A DNA stretch of 64,000 nucleotides from Ignavibacteriaceae bacterium (GTDB lineage: Bacteria > Bacteroidota > Ignavibacteria > Ignavibacteriales > Ignavibacteriaceae), in NCBI GenBank assembly GCA_023229425.1, contig JALNZG010000003.1, positions 323,999 to 387,998 of the forward strand, in the 5' to 3' direction. The translations under genes were made by a program, and so were the position numbers. This document shows, piece after piece, positions 17,547 through 27,357 of the stretch. Every line of letters begins with the position of its first letter. The first letter of the stretch is position 1. Below the pieces are notes generated by a model. It worked only from the letters and a program-made list of their open reading frames with translations. It did no database searches and was not told where the DNA came from.

Positions 17547-18227
17547 TTAAAGTGAGAGCTTTTTCAATTCCTTTTTTAAACTTTTGTAAAGCGGAAGGAT
17601 TTGGGCAACCTCATTCCAGAATTTTCTTGAATGATTTAATTGCCGCAAATGACACAACTCATGAACTATCACATAATCGATCACTTCTTTGCGAAATTTC
17701 AAGAGATTATAGTTCAAAGAGATATTTCCGCGTCGTGAGCAGCTTCCCCAGCGGGTTTTTTGTCCCCGGACGGAAAACCTCTTAACCGAGAAACCAAATT
17801 TTGCTGAGAGTTCACTTCCCCGCTGTATTAAATATTTTTTTGCCACATGTCGTAAATATTTCTCATATAGCTCTTCAGCAGAGTAGCTGTTTTTTTGAGG
17901 TACATTAAAAATCAGAACATCATTTTGAAAACTCACCCGGTACTTTTCCAAAAATAAATCTTGCTGAAGCCGGAGTGATATTTCTTTTCCGAAGAGATAA
18001 TGTTTCTTTGCAGCGTGAAAAAGATGAGCGTGACTACTGACCCAATCGAGTTTCCCGGTTAAGAATCTTTCCCCTTCGGCAAAAGAGATGCGATGCGGGA
18101 TAATCAATTCAAGCTGTTGTTTACTTATCCGCAACTGTAAGTATTTCGCTTTTCTGCTGAACCGGTAACGGTAAGTCAGTTCTTTTGAATTTACTTCAAT
18201 GGTTTTTGAAAAAAACTCATCTGCCAT
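17547..18227 (-). CDS. YgjP/WLM-type zinc metalloprotease (DUF45, M48-like)
   Basis: 226 residues. The C-terminal half carries the DUF45 signature RWGSCSRRGNISLNY, then VIDYVIVHELCHLRQLNHS with the HExxH-type zinc site (HELCH) and a third histidine in NHS, followed by FW. The N-terminal half is the basic, strand-rich domain typical of YgjP. It is a predicted cytoplasmic metal-dependent hydrolase with no established substrate. It starts 2 bp after the cysS stop and is the last gene of the long minus-strand cluster. Confidence 0.87.
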   Translation of the reverse strand: MADEFFSKTIEVNSKELTYRYRFSRKAKYLQLRISKQQLELIIPHRISFAEGERFLTGKLDWVSSHAHLFHAAKKHYLFGKEISLRLQQDLFLEKYRVSFQNDVLIFNVPQKNSYSAEELYEKYLRHVAKKYLIQRGSELSAKFGFSVKRFSVRGQKTRWGSCSRRGNISLNYNLLKFRKEVIDYVIVHELCHLRQLNHSRKFWNEVAQILPLYKSLKKELKKLSL

Positions 18228-18229
18228 TG

Positions 18230-19636
18230 TTATGATTTTTTGTAAACTGTTTTTTCTTTTGAATCGAGCAATTGAATGCCGAGAGATTTCAAATCATCTC
18301 TAATTTTATCCGCAAGTGCAAAGTTCTTTTCCGCTTTGGCAGTAATGCGAAGTTGAATAAGTATCTCCATCAATTCGTTTTCAAGAGAAGCGGATTCTTC
18401 TTTCCTTTCAAAACTTGCAATACCGAAAACATCAACCGCGGTTTTCTGAAGAAATTTCTCAACTTTTTCCAAAAACGGTTTATCTAATTGAGGATATTCC
18501 ACAAAGAGGCGGTTTACTTCTTTTATAAAATCAAAAATAACGGCAAGCGCTTTGGCTGAATTAAAATCATCGTCCATTGCTTCTTCAAAATCGCTGTAAT
18601 ACTTTTTGCACGAGAAAGGAATTTTCTTTGTATGGTCAACAGCCGATTTTTGTTTTTCTTTTAAAGTGAAGAGGAAATTCTCAATTTTTTCCAAACCCTT
18701 TTTTGAGGCGTCAAGCAGTTCCACGCTGTAATTAAGCGATCCTGCATAATGTGACTGCGCAAAAAACAAACGGATAACCTCCGCCGGAAAATTTTTAACC
18801 ACTTCCCTTGCAGTAAAGAAATTGCCAAGTGACTTTGACATTTTTTCATTATCAATATTTAAAAATCCGAAATGAATCCAGTAATGAACGAACTGCTTAC
18901 CGGTTGAAGCTTCGCTTTGCGCAATTTCGTTTTCGTGATGTGGAAAGATCAGATCGCTTCCACCCCCATGAATATCAAATGTTTCACCAAGATGTTTGCA
19001 CCCCATAGCAGAGCATTCAATGTGCCAGCCGGGGCGACCATTTCCCCAAGGACTTTCCCAAAAAGGCTCTCCTTCTTTAGCTTTTTTCCAAAGAGAAAAG
19101 TCGAGCGGATTATTTTTCTCTTCGTTAATTTCAACTCGCGCGCCGCTTTCCAAATCCTCTAAATTTTTTCCGCTTAACTTTCCGTAACCGGTAAATTTTA
19201 AAACATCATAAAAAACATTTCCGTTTACGTTATAAGCAAATCCTCTTTCCAGCAATGATTTTACCATCGCAATAATTTCGTCTATATGTTCGGTTGCTTT
19301 CGGGTAAATTGTCGCCGGTTTTATGTTCAGTTTTACTAAATCTTCAAGAAATGCATTCGCATAAGTTTTAGCAACAGAAGAATATTCTTTTTTTCTGTCA
19401 ATTGCTTTTTTTATTATCTTGTCGTCGATGTCTGTAATGTTCATTACGAATTTTACAGTGAACCCTTTATATTCAAGATACCGGCGGATTACATCAGCCA
19501 TAATAAATGTGCGTGCGTTACCGATATGAAAATAATCGTAAACGGTAGGACCGCAAATGTACATTTTCACTTCGTTAGGAACGAGCGGGATAAATTCTTC
19601 TTTTTTGTTGGTTAGCGTGTTGTAAAGTTTAAGCAT
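18230..19636 (-). CDS. cysS: Cysteinyl-tRNA synthetase
   Basis: 468 residues, normal length for CysRS. It charges tRNA-Cys with cysteine in the cytoplasm. The N-terminus has the class I motif YDYFHIGNARTF preceded by the zinc-ligand block MYICGPTVYD; further zinc ligands lie in GWHIECSAMGC and HHENEIAQSE. The KMSKS loop is NEKMSKSLGNFF. The C-terminal DALR-like helical domain is present. It follows rluD by 47 bp and precedes the DUF45 gene by 2 bp in the same cluster. Confidence 0.96.
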   Translation of the reverse strand: MLKLYNTLTNKKEEFIPLVPNEVKMYICGPTVYDYFHIGNARTFIMADVIRRYLEYKGFTVKFVMNITDIDDKIIKKAIDRKKEYSSVAKTYANAFLEDLVKLNIKPATIYPKATEHIDEIIAMVKSLLERGFAYNVNGNVFYDVLKFTGYGKLSGKNLEDLESGARVEINEEKNNPLDFSLWKKAKEGEPFWESPWGNGRPGWHIECSAMGCKHLGETFDIHGGGSDLIFPHHENEIAQSEASTGKQFVHYWIHFGFLNIDNEKMSKSLGNFFTAREVVKNFPAEVIRLFFAQSHYAGSLNYSVELLDASKKGLEKIENFLFTLKEKQKSAVDHTKKIPFSCKKYYSDFEEAMDDDFNSAKALAVIFDFIKEVNRLFVEYPQLDKPFLEKVEKFLQKTAVDVFGIASFERKEESASLENELMEILIQLRITAKAEKNFALADKIRDDLKSLGIQLLDSKEKTVYKKS

Positions 19637-19683
19637 AATAGTATTTCTTAAAAAATTGATCTTTTGTTTTGAAAATATAAGAA

Positions 19684-20667
19684 TTAATTCGTTCGCAATT
19701 TTAGCAATAGATTTTGAAAATCTTCCGGTAATTCGGAATCAAAGCTGATAAATTCATTTGTGGCGGGATGGATGAAGCCAAGTTTCTTTGCGTGTAAAGC
19801 TTGTCTCGGCATGATCTCTAAAAGATTTTCCATTCTGCTTCTCAGCTTCGGAAGCTGTGCACCAAAAGTTAATTTCCTTCCGCCGTACGTTTCATCGCCA
19901 AATATCGGGTGCCCGTTCCCTGAAAGGTGTACGCGAATTTGATGCGTTCTGCCGGTCTTCAAATGAATTTTTAATAAAGAAGTAAATTCAAAATCCTCAA
20001 TCACTTCGTAGAGAGTAACGGCGGTTTTTCCTTCATCTTTACTTATGGTGAATTTTTTTCTATCGCTTTTACTTCGCGTTATATTGTGCGTGATCTCTCC
20101 ATTTTTCTCTTTGAATATTCCCCAGGCAACCGCCCAATATTCTCTTTCGATTGAATGCTTCGCAAATTGTTTGGCAAGTTTGGCGTGGGTAACGTCATCT
20201 TTTGCAACGACCAAAAGTCCGCTGGTGTTTTTATCAATGCGGTGAACAATTCCCGGTCGTCCGGCTTCATTCACATCACTTAAATTTTTTGAATGGTGCA
20301 GAAGCGCATTGACCAAGGTTCCGGTATAATTTGAAAATGCAGGATGAGCCACCATCCCCGCGGCTTTATTAACGATGAGCAGAAAGTCGTCTTCAAAAAT
20401 AATATTTAAAGGAATGGCTTCCGGTTCAGCTTTTTCAGGTCTTGGTGAAATTGGAATGGTTACTTCAATCAGATCGTTTGGAACCACTTTATAGTTCGCT
20501 TTTGTAGGTTTACCGTTGACAAGAACAAGTTGGGCATCAATCAGTTTTTGAATTCTTGTCCGGGTTGCATTCTCGATTACATTAGTTAGAAAAAGATCGA
20601 TCCTTTCTTTTTGTTTTCCGGAAGTGACTTCAATTTTGAATTTCTTCTCTGTTATCAGATTCGTCAT
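19684..20667 (-). CDS. rluD: RluA/RluD-family 23S rRNA pseudouridine synthase
   Basis: 327 residues. An N-terminal S4 RNA-binding domain (about 15-75, RIDLFLTN and ARTRIQKLI) is followed by a pseudouridine synthase domain with the catalytic motif GRPGIVHRIDKNTSGLLVVAK (catalytic Asp in HRIDK) and LKTGRTHQIRVHL. The family converts uridines in helix 69 of 23S rRNA. Its start overlaps the 3' end of lspA by 38 bp, an arrangement (lspA-rluD) common in bacteria. RluD rather than RluC is chosen from this gene order. Confidence 0.92.
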   Translation of the reverse strand: MTNLITEKKFKIEVTSGKQKERIDLFLTNVIENATRTRIQKLIDAQLVLVNGKPTKANYKVVPNDLIEVTIPISPRPEKAEPEAIPLNIIFEDDFLLIVNKAAGMVAHPAFSNYTGTLVNALLHHSKNLSDVNEAGRPGIVHRIDKNTSGLLVVAKDDVTHAKLAKQFAKHSIEREYWAVAWGIFKEKNGEITHNITRSKSDRKKFTISKDEGKTAVTLYEVIEDFEFTSLLKIHLKTGRTHQIRVHLSGNGHPIFGDETYGGRKLTFGAQLPKLRSRMENLLEIMPRQALHAKKLGFIHPATNEFISFDSELPEDFQNLLLKLRTN

Positions 20668-21325
20668 GGTTTATTTTTTCGTTTTCGAGAGCATTCTCAG
20701 TGGAAATAGAGCATTCTTCTCCTTGAAGAGGCTGTCCGGACATTTCAATATTCAGATCGGTTGTAATAGCAATTTCTTTATGTTCCTGCTGATGTTGTTT
20801 ATAGAAAAGAAGAAGGATGAGCACACCAATAGAGACGCACATATCGGCAACATTAAAAATTGGCCAGCGTTCGTAAGTTCTTCCGAAGATTTGAAAATCA
20901 AAAAAATCAAAATCAAAAAAATCAACAACTTTTCCATAAAAAATTGATGCATAGCCATAAATCGTTCCGTAAAAAACCCGATCAATAAGGTTGCCCAAAG
21001 CTCCTGCGAGGATCATTGATAAAGCAATTCGCAGACTGAAACTTTGTTTTCGCACAGAGTAGAGATAGAAAAATAATCCGATACTTGCAAGAATTGAAAA
21101 AAGTGAAAGCCAGAGTTTTGCATGATCCGTAACATCAACTCCGAATGCCATTCCGGGATTTTCAACAAATGTTAGCTGGAAAAAATCTCCCATAACATTA
21201 ATGCTTTGTCCGTAATACATCCCTTCATGACGAAAATTTATAAACGGAATAGCGAAACCTTTAACCCATAATTTTGTTATCTGATCAACGAGGACCATAA
21301 CAAACGTCACATAAAGAACTTTCAC
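20630..21325 (-). CDS. lspA: Lipoprotein signal peptidase (signal peptidase II)
   Basis: 231 residues, longer than the usual ~165 because of a hydrophilic C-terminal tail of ~60 residues rich in Glu, Asn and Ser. The core has four membrane helices, the NPGMAFGV block, and the two catalytic aspartates in GNLIDR and NVADMCVSIG. It cleaves lipoprotein signal peptides at the inner membrane; lipoproteins in this window (for example the M2 peptidase) are plausible substrates. The start is GTG with AAAGG upstream. The long tail overlaps rluD by 38 bp. Confidence 0.93.
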   Translation of the reverse strand: MKVLYVTFVMVLVDQITKLWVKGFAIPFINFRHEGMYYGQSINVMGDFFQLTFVENPGMAFGVDVTDHAKLWLSLFSILASIGLFFYLYSVRKQSFSLRIALSMILAGALGNLIDRVFYGTIYGYASIFYGKVVDFFDFDFFDFQIFGRTYERWPIFNVADMCVSIGVLILLLFYKQHQQEHKEIAITTDLNIEMSGQPLQGEECSISTENALENEKINHDESDNREEIQN

Positions 21326-21364
21326 TCGCTTAACCTTTGCTCACTAAAAATTAGAAATATACTG

Positions 21365-22114
21365 CTAATAACTTTTTATTTTTTTCTCTTGAAGCATTTT
21401 AATTTGAACACACTGCTGGCTGTGCGGAACTGCTTCGAGTCTTGCAACTGGAATAAGCGGACAGGTGGGGCACAAATGTTTCGGTTCTTCAATACATTCC
21501 AGGCATACACCATAGGTTCCGGCGTCGACTCTTTTCAAAGCGTCATCAAGATAACTTAAAAATTTATTTTCACGCTGGTAGTACAAAAAAGTTTTTTCCC
21601 GTTCCATTGCATCGGTTCCTTGCTCAGCCATGTGGAGAGAGTAAGGAGAATTTTCGTTAATGTATTCACCGGTTGTCGGATCTTTCATCTGCTCCTGCAG
21701 ATTCTGAAGTTGTTCACGGATCTCTTTTTGCTTATCAAGAATAACTTTTCTAAAATGATCCAAATCTTTTTTACTGTATCCTTTTATTGCTTTGTGTACC
21801 GGTTTCTTTTCTTCAATTATTTCACGAACTTTATTATGTTTTTTAACCGGCTGAACTTTTTCAACTTTTTTCTTCACTAGTACTTTTTCTATTTTCTTTG
21901 GTTTAGAAGTTTTTACAATAACTTTTTTTTCTGTTTTTTTCGGTTTCACCACTTTTTCCTTCTTTGCCGTAGCTTTTTTACCATTAACTACTTTAGCTTT
22001 TTTCGAGATGACTTTTTTCACTACCGTTTTCTTTGCCAAAGGTTTTTTAACCGTCGGCTTTTTTACAGTAGTTTTTTTTGCGGCAGCTTTTGCTGCTGTA
22101 GATTTTTTTACCAT
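21365..22114 (-). CDS. TraR/DksA-family zinc-finger protein with histone H1-like Lys-rich N-terminus
   Basis: 249 residues. The first ~105 residues are a Lys/Ala/Val-rich low-complexity tail with repeated KKxVVKKP-like units, like bacterial histone H1 homologues. Residues ~115-249 are DksA/TraR-like: YSKKDLDHFRKVILDKQ coiled coil, the AEQGTDAMEREKTF segment, DDALKRVDAGTYGVC and RLEAVPHSQQC. The zinc region is atypical: CLEC is followed by an inserted CPTC, and the last CxxC pair keeps only one Cys. It probably binds RNA polymerase or DNA. It sits between ileS and lspA, 15 and 39 bp away. Confidence 0.85.
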   Translation of the reverse strand: MVKKSTAAKAAAKKTTVKKPTVKKPLAKKTVVKKVISKKAKVVNGKKATAKKEKVVKPKKTEKKVIVKTSKPKKIEKVLVKKKVEKVQPVKKHNKVREIIEEKKPVHKAIKGYSKKDLDHFRKVILDKQKEIREQLQNLQEQMKDPTTGEYINENSPYSLHMAEQGTDAMEREKTFLYYQRENKFLSYLDDALKRVDAGTYGVCLECIEEPKHLCPTCPLIPVARLEAVPHSQQCVQIKMLQEKKIKSY

Positions 22115-22129
22115 TAGTTTATTCCTCTT

Positions 22130-25100
22130 TTATTCTAAAACCTTTTGAATAGTAATCGAAAGCGAATGAGAACCGATCTCCCAACTTTGCGAGAAACCAG
22201 GGTCACCAATTTCAAATGTGATTTTATTTGCTAAAGTTTCATTCGAAATGTAGTGATTAAATATCTTAATTGCATCAACAAACTCATCAATAGCTTCCAC
22301 ACTAATGAGTATCCGGTCGGTCACTTCAAAACCTGCATCTTTGCGCATATTTTGAATTCGGTTTACAAATTCACGGGCAAGCCCTTCTTGAATTAAATCG
22401 TTATTCAGCAAGGTATCAAGCGCAACCGTTACGCCTTCGTCGCTTTCAACAGACCATCCGGTAATTTCCGAACTGATAATTTCCACATTCTCTTTTTGAA
22501 CTTCAAAAGATTCTTCGCCTAAAGTTACAAAAACAGATTCTCCTTTTTCGAGTTTTCCTATTAATTCTTTGTTAAATTCCCTAATGGCATTTGCAACCGG
22601 GTTAACTTTTTTCCCGAATTTTGGTCCAAGAGTTTTAAAATTTGGTTTAGCGGATTTTGTAACAATCTCCGCATCATCTTTCAGCACAATCAATTCTTTA
22701 ACATTTACTTCTTCAAGAATAACATCACGTATCTGGTTCAACGAGTCCTGTTTTGAAGTTTCAACTGCCACCATAATTTTTTGCAGCGGCTGACGAACTT
22801 TCAAATTCAATTTTGCACGCATTGCACGGGTTAGGTAAACTACCTTTTGTGCAAGTTCCATTTTTTCTTCAAGGGCTTTGTCAACAATCCTAACCTCGGG
22901 GAAGTCCGTTAAATGAACCGATTCAAACGGTTCTTCTTTAGTAGTTCTATTAAGATTCTGATACAATTCCTCTGCAAAAAACGGCGCAAAAGGCGAAAGA
23001 AGTTTAGCGATAATTTTTAAACTTTCATACAGCGTTTGGTACGCGGCAATTTTATTTTGATTGTTTTCCGATTTCCAAAATCGTCTTCTATTTCTTCTAA
23101 CATACCAGTTTGAAAGATGATCAATCGTAAATGAATAAATGAGCCGCGCTGCTTTTGTAACATCATACGCATCCATAAACTGCTGATATTCATTTACAAC
23201 TGAATTTAATTTTGAAATGATCCAGCGGTCAATTTCCGGGCGTTCTTCGTAAGGAATAAATTCTTCGCTGAAATTAAACTTATCAATATTTGCATAAAGC
23301 GCAAAGAACGAATACGTATTTAACAGCGTTCCGAAAAATTTTCTTTGCGTCTCGGCTAAATCATCTTCACTAAATAAAGTTGGGCGCCACGGCGGATTAT
23401 TTACCGTCAAATACCAACGGGTAGCATCTGCACCGTACTTATCAAATAAACTGAATGGATCAACGGTGTTCCCTTTTGATTTGGACATTTTCTGTCCACT
23501 TTTGTCCAAGATTAAATCATTAACAAGCACATTCTTATACGCAACCTTATCAAACAGCATTGTAGAAATTGCGTGGAGTGTATAAAACCAGCCGCGTGTT
23601 TGGTCAATTCCTTCGCAAATAAAATCCGCAGGAAAGTTTTTATCAAACCATTCTTGATTTTCAAAAGGATAATGATACTGAGCAAACGGCATTGAACCGC
23701 TATCAAACCAAACATCAATTAATTCCGGAGTGCGTTTGTAAATTTTTCCGTTTTGTTCAAATTTAACATCATCAACAAAAGGTTTATGGAGATCAATTTC
23801 TCCATCCGGTAAATTTTTTACAAGAATTTTCTCTCCATCGCGCTCAACAAATCCTTCTTTCAATTCGGCAACAGATCCGACAGCAAACATATCGCCGTCA
23901 TCGCTTAACCAAAGAGGAAGCGGCGTTCCCCAATAACGATCGCGTGAAAGAGACCAATCTTTATTTTCTTCAAGCCAGTTACCGAATCTTCCTGCGCCAA
24001 CTTCAGGCGGACACCAATTGATAGTTTTGTTTAATTCGATCATCCGTTTTGCAATTTCAGTTGTGCGGATGTACCAGCTATCGCGCGCATAATAGATCAA
24101 CGGATTATCGCATCGCCAGCAATGCGGATATGAGTGGAGATGATCATTACCGGCTTTGTAGATGAGTCCGCGTTCTTTCAAATTCCTCACAACATCCGGA
24201 TCAACACCTTTTTCTTCATGTGTTGTGAACTTGAGCGATTTTACTAATCGTCCGGCAAAGTCGGTTACTTCTTCGGTAAATCTTCCGCCTTTTGTAACCG
24301 GTTGCAGAAACGGCAGATCAAATTTCTTAGATAGTTCATAATCATCCGCACCAAATGCAGGAGCAATGTGCACAACTCCGGTACCGTCTTCGGTGCTAAC
24401 AAAATCTCCCGGAACAACATACCAGGCTTTTTTATCAGTTGGGATATATGAGAATAAAGGTTCGTATTCTTTGTTTAGAAGCTCTGCGCCTTTCAATTTA
24501 GAAAGGATTTCATATTCTTCTTTGATCATGGCTAAACGGGCTTCAGCAAGATAAAGAATTCCGTGTTTCTCGGTTTTTATTTTTACATAATCGATTTCCG
24601 GACCAACGGCGAGCGCAACATTTGAAATCAGCGTCCACGGAGTTGTCGTCCAAACTAAAATTGAAGCATCTTCATCTTTCAATTTGAATTTGATAGTGAC
24701 ACTCGGATCGTGAACATCGGCATAACCGAGCGCAAGTTCGTGTGAAGAAAGAGGCGTCTCGCAATGCGGGCATTGCGGAACAATTTTAAATCCTTTGTAA
24801 ATCAATCCCTTTTTTACATATTCGGAAAGCGCCCACCAAACCGATTCGATATAATCATTCGTGCAAGTAATGTATGCGTCATCAAGATTGATCCAATAGC
24901 CCATACGCTCGGTAAGTGTTTGCCAGCCTTGTTTCATCTCGATATGACCATATACCAGATCTTTTGCTTTTTTGTTGAAGGCGGCGACTCCGTACTTTTC
25001 AATATCGGATTTTTGTGAAAAATCCAATTCCTTCTCAAGCGCAATTTCAACAGGTAAACCGTGTGTATCCCAACCGGCTTTTCTGTGAACCTGGTAACCT

Positions 25101-25324
25101 TGCAAGGTTTTGTAACGGCAGATCAAATCCTTTAAGGTTCTTGCCATAACGTGGTGAATGCCGGGCTTCCCGTTTACGGTTGGCGGTCCTTCGTAAAAGG
25201 TAAATGTTTTTTCTTCGCTTCGCGAATGAATACTTTTCTCAAAAATTTTATGGTCTTGCCAGAACTTGAGAATCTCTTTTTCTAAAGTTGCGTAGTTTAC
25301 AGAATCAGAATATTGTTTGAACAT
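22130..25324 (-). CDS. ileS: Isoleucyl-tRNA synthetase
   Basis: 1064 residues, the length of the longer (type II-like) IleRS group. It charges tRNA-Ile. Signature motifs: GPPTVNGKPGIHHVMARTLKD (the HIGH motif appears as GIHH), the editing domain around residues 200-400 with VWTTTPWTLISN, and the KMSKS loop KMSKSKGNTVDP near residue 620. An anticodon-binding domain and C-terminal extension follow. It lies 43 bp after the membrane coiled-coil gene and 15 bp before the DksA-like gene. Confidence 0.96.
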   Translation of the reverse strand: MFKQYSDSVNYATLEKEILKFWQDHKIFEKSIHSRSEEKTFTFYEGPPTVNGKPGIHHVMARTLKDLICRYKTLQGYQVHRKAGWDTHGLPVEIALEKELDFSQKSDIEKYGVAAFNKKAKDLVYGHIEMKQGWQTLTERMGYWINLDDAYITCTNDYIESVWWALSEYVKKGLIYKGFKIVPQCPHCETPLSSHELALGYADVHDPSVTIKFKLKDEDASILVWTTTPWTLISNVALAVGPEIDYVKIKTEKHGILYLAEARLAMIKEEYEILSKLKGAELLNKEYEPLFSYIPTDKKAWYVVPGDFVSTEDGTGVVHIAPAFGADDYELSKKFDLPFLQPVTKGGRFTEEVTDFAGRLVKSLKFTTHEEKGVDPDVVRNLKERGLIYKAGNDHLHSYPHCWRCDNPLIYYARDSWYIRTTEIAKRMIELNKTINWCPPEVGAGRFGNWLEENKDWSLSRDRYWGTPLPLWLSDDGDMFAVGSVAELKEGFVERDGEKILVKNLPDGEIDLHKPFVDDVKFEQNGKIYKRTPELIDVWFDSGSMPFAQYHYPFENQEWFDKNFPADFICEGIDQTRGWFYTLHAISTMLFDKVAYKNVLVNDLILDKSGQKMSKSKGNTVDPFSLFDKYGADATRWYLTVNNPPWRPTLFSEDDLAETQRKFFGTLLNTYSFFALYANIDKFNFSEEFIPYEERPEIDRWIISKLNSVVNEYQQFMDAYDVTKAARLIYSFTIDHLSNWYVRRNRRRFWKSENNQNKIAAYQTLYESLKIIAKLLSPFAPFFAEELYQNLNRTTKEEPFESVHLTDFPEVRIVDKALEEKMELAQKVVYLTRAMRAKLNLKVRQPLQKIMVAVETSKQDSLNQIRDVILEEVNVKELIVLKDDAEIVTKSAKPNFKTLGPKFGKKVNPVANAIREFNKELIGKLEKGESVFVTLGEESFEVQKENVEIISSEITGWSVESDEGVTVALDTLLNNDLIQEGLAREFVNRIQNMRKDAGFEVTDRILISVEAIDEFVDAIKIFNHYISNETLANKITFEIGDPGFSQSWEIGSHSLSITIQKVLE

Positions 25325-25367
25325 TGTACTTGATTAATTTAGTAGTTAGTTGTTAGTCGTAATTTGT

Positions 25368-25982
25368 TTATTGTGCTTCGTATTTCTTAATGAGTTCGCG
25401 TTCAATTTGAATGAACTCTTTCAATTCTTTTTCGATCCGTTCTTTTTTCAACAATGTATTCTTTGCGCTTGCTTCCGCATCGTTGATGATCTTTTCAGCC
25501 TTTACTTTAGCTTCCAAAACCGTTAATGCAGCTTCGTCTTTTGCAGATTTAATATATTCTTCAAAAATATTTAGTTTCGATTTTACTTCGAGCAATTCCT
25601 TTTGAAGCGAAAAAATTTCTCCCATCGCCATTCCGAAAAAAGCCATTGTGCCTAACATGATGTCACGCAGCGTATAAAGAATTATGTTTTCCGCAACAAG
25701 ACTGCTGGCAGAAAAATATTCTTTAAAGAATGTTACAAGAAAAATGCTTACGAATGATGTAGCAATAGCGAGCGCAAAAATAATCTTTCCGCCTAAATGC
25801 CAGTCGTACGATTTGTTCATGTACCAGCCGAGTGCAAAACAGAAAACCGAAATGACGAACCAGACCGCAAAATTATTTTCACCGAACTTAAAGATTTCTG
25901 TATCTAAAAAATTCGAAATGAATATCAGCACCGCTATTAAAGCCGGGGCAAAGTATGACGCGAGTTTTTTTGTAGCGCTCAT
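25368..25982 (-). CDS. Membrane protein with four helices and C-terminal coiled coil
   Basis: 204 residues of no family I recognise. Four hydrophobic segments (about 10-26, 38-55, 66-88, 100-122) are followed by a charged, Glu/Lys/Ala-rich coiled coil (about 125-204) rich in ELLEVKSKL-type heptads. The start overlaps the 3' end of the purine nucleoside phosphorylase gene by 4 bp, so it is translationally coupled, and it precedes ileS by 43 bp. The position next to divIVA suggests an envelope or division role, as an inference only. Confidence 0.7.
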   Translation of the reverse strand: MSATKKLASYFAPALIAVLIFISNFLDTEIFKFGENNFAVWFVISVFCFALGWYMNKSYDWHLGGKIIFALAIATSFVSIFLVTFFKEYFSASSLVAENIILYTLRDIMLGTMAFFGMAMGEIFSLQKELLEVKSKLNIFEEYIKSAKDEAALTVLEAKVKAEKIINDAEASAKNTLLKKERIEKELKEFIQIERELIKKYEAQ

Positions 25983-26818
25983 AATTTTTTTATAACCTCT
26001 TTCATCAATAAGGTCATTTTAGGTTCGGCAGTCATCGCCGCTTCAATAATTTCTTCCAACACCGCCGGCTTGAGTGAATCGGGAAAACATTCATCCGTAA
26101 TGATGCTGAATCCAATCACTTTCATTCCCATGTGGTTTGCTACAATATTTTCCGGGACGGTTGACATTCCAACTACATCCGCACCGATCGCACGCAAGAA
26201 GCGGTATTCGGCTTTTGTTTCAAGATTTGGACCCGACACTGCAACATAAACGCCTTTATGAACTTTAATTTTATTTTCCAGAGCAACATTTTCCGCAAGT
26301 TCAATTAATTGCAAATTGTAGGGCTCGCTCATATCGGGGAAACGAGGACCAAGTTCATCTTCATTTTTTCCGATGAGCGGATTATCGCCAAGTAAATTAA
26401 TATGATCGAGCATCAGCATAATATCGCCGCGCCGGTAGATGGGATTCATTCCTCCGCAAGCATTTGAAACCAGCAGAGTTTCAACTCCAAGGAATTTCAT
26501 CACACGAACAGGATACGTAATTTGCTGCATGGTGTAGCCTTCATAAAAATGAAACCTGCCCTGCATAGCTACAACATTTTTCCCGTTAATTTTTCCAAAA
26601 ATTAATTTCCCTTTGTGCGATTCAACTGTTGATAATGGAAAATGGGGTAAATCAGCGTAATCAATTTCATGAGTGATCTGAATTTCCTTTACAAGTCCGC
26701 CCAGCCCGGTGCCGAGAATAATTCCAACCTGCTTCGCAAGGCAATCCGGATAATTTTCACCGGTATATTTTCTAATAACCTCAAGAGTTTCGTTAATTTT
26801 TTCGGTTAATCCGCTCAT
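25979..26818 (-). CDS. Purine nucleoside phosphorylase, inosine/guanosine type
   Basis: 279 residues. It phosphorolyses inosine and guanosine to base plus ribose 1-phosphate in purine salvage. Motifs of the trimeric PNP family: GIILGTGLGGLVKEI, STVESHKGKL, MQGRFHFYEGYT (phosphate and ribose binding), SNACGGMNP, and the base-site block VSGPNLETKAEYRFL. The start codon overlaps the divIVA stop by 4 bp and its own stop overlaps the next gene by 4 bp. Either the punA or deoD name could be used by homology; trimeric PunA fits best. Confidence 0.93.
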   Translation of the reverse strand: MSGLTEKINETLEVIRKYTGENYPDCLAKQVGIILGTGLGGLVKEIQITHEIDYADLPHFPLSTVESHKGKLIFGKINGKNVVAMQGRFHFYEGYTMQQITYPVRVMKFLGVETLLVSNACGGMNPIYRRGDIMLMLDHINLLGDNPLIGKNEDELGPRFPDMSEPYNLQLIELAENVALENKIKVHKGVYVAVSGPNLETKAEYRFLRAIGADVVGMSTVPENIVANHMGMKVIGFSIITDECFPDSLKPAVLEEIIEAAMTAEPKMTLLMKEVIKKL

Positions 26819-27351
26819 AAAATTTTATCCACAAAATCGTCCATGTTAAATTCTACTTTTGTTTGCCGTTCCGGCTTCTTTGTAATGGATGGCGCAAAAT
26901 CGGCTTTATCAATTTTCATTTCTAAAAGATGAGATTGAGTGGTAACTATTGCCTTCAACTTCGCAATAATTAAATCGCGCTCTTCACGCAGACTGATGAT
27001 AGAATTTCTAATTTGATCAGCATTTTCTTTTGCCTTCTCCACCATTTGTGAAGCTTTTATTTCGGCTTCTTTTAACATTAAGGCAGTCTGTTTTTTAGTT
27101 GATTCAATAGCCTTTGCCGAATTTTCGTGAGTTTTTAAAAGTGTGTCTTGAAGGTTTTTTTCAATCCTTCTAAATTCAACTAACTGCTGGCTTGTTTCTT
27201 CAAGCTGTTTTTTCATCGAATCGTTTTCTGTTTGCAGTTCTTCAACTTCCGAAGCGATCTTTTCTAAAAAAGAATGTACTTCTTCGGTAGAAAATCCACG
27301 GAACGATTTACTAAATTCCTGCCGCTTTATACTTAATGGTGATGTTCTCAT
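26815..27351 (-). CDS. DivIVA-domain protein
   Basis: 178 residues. The N-terminus has the DivIVA membrane-binding signature (SPLSIKRQEFSKSFRGFSTEEVHSFLEK), followed by a long coiled coil to about residue 145 and a short C-terminal tail. DivIVA proteins sense curved membrane and recruit division or polar growth factors. It lies 6 bp after yggS and overlaps the PNP gene, matching the yggS-divIVA-ileS neighbourhood well known from Gram-positive bacteria. Confidence 0.88.
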   Translation of the reverse strand: MRTSPLSIKRQEFSKSFRGFSTEEVHSFLEKIASEVEELQTENDSMKKQLEETSQQLVEFRRIEKNLQDTLLKTHENSAKAIESTKKQTALMLKEAEIKASQMVEKAKENADQIRNSIISLREERDLIIAKLKAIVTTQSHLLEMKIDKADFAPSITKKPERQTKVEFNMDDFVDKIL

Positions 27352-27357
27352 ATTTTT

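Noticed and set aside
20752..20985. 77-codon frame overlapping lspA
   Set aside because: It is an out-of-frame shadow of lspA, which has the conserved catalytic motifs.
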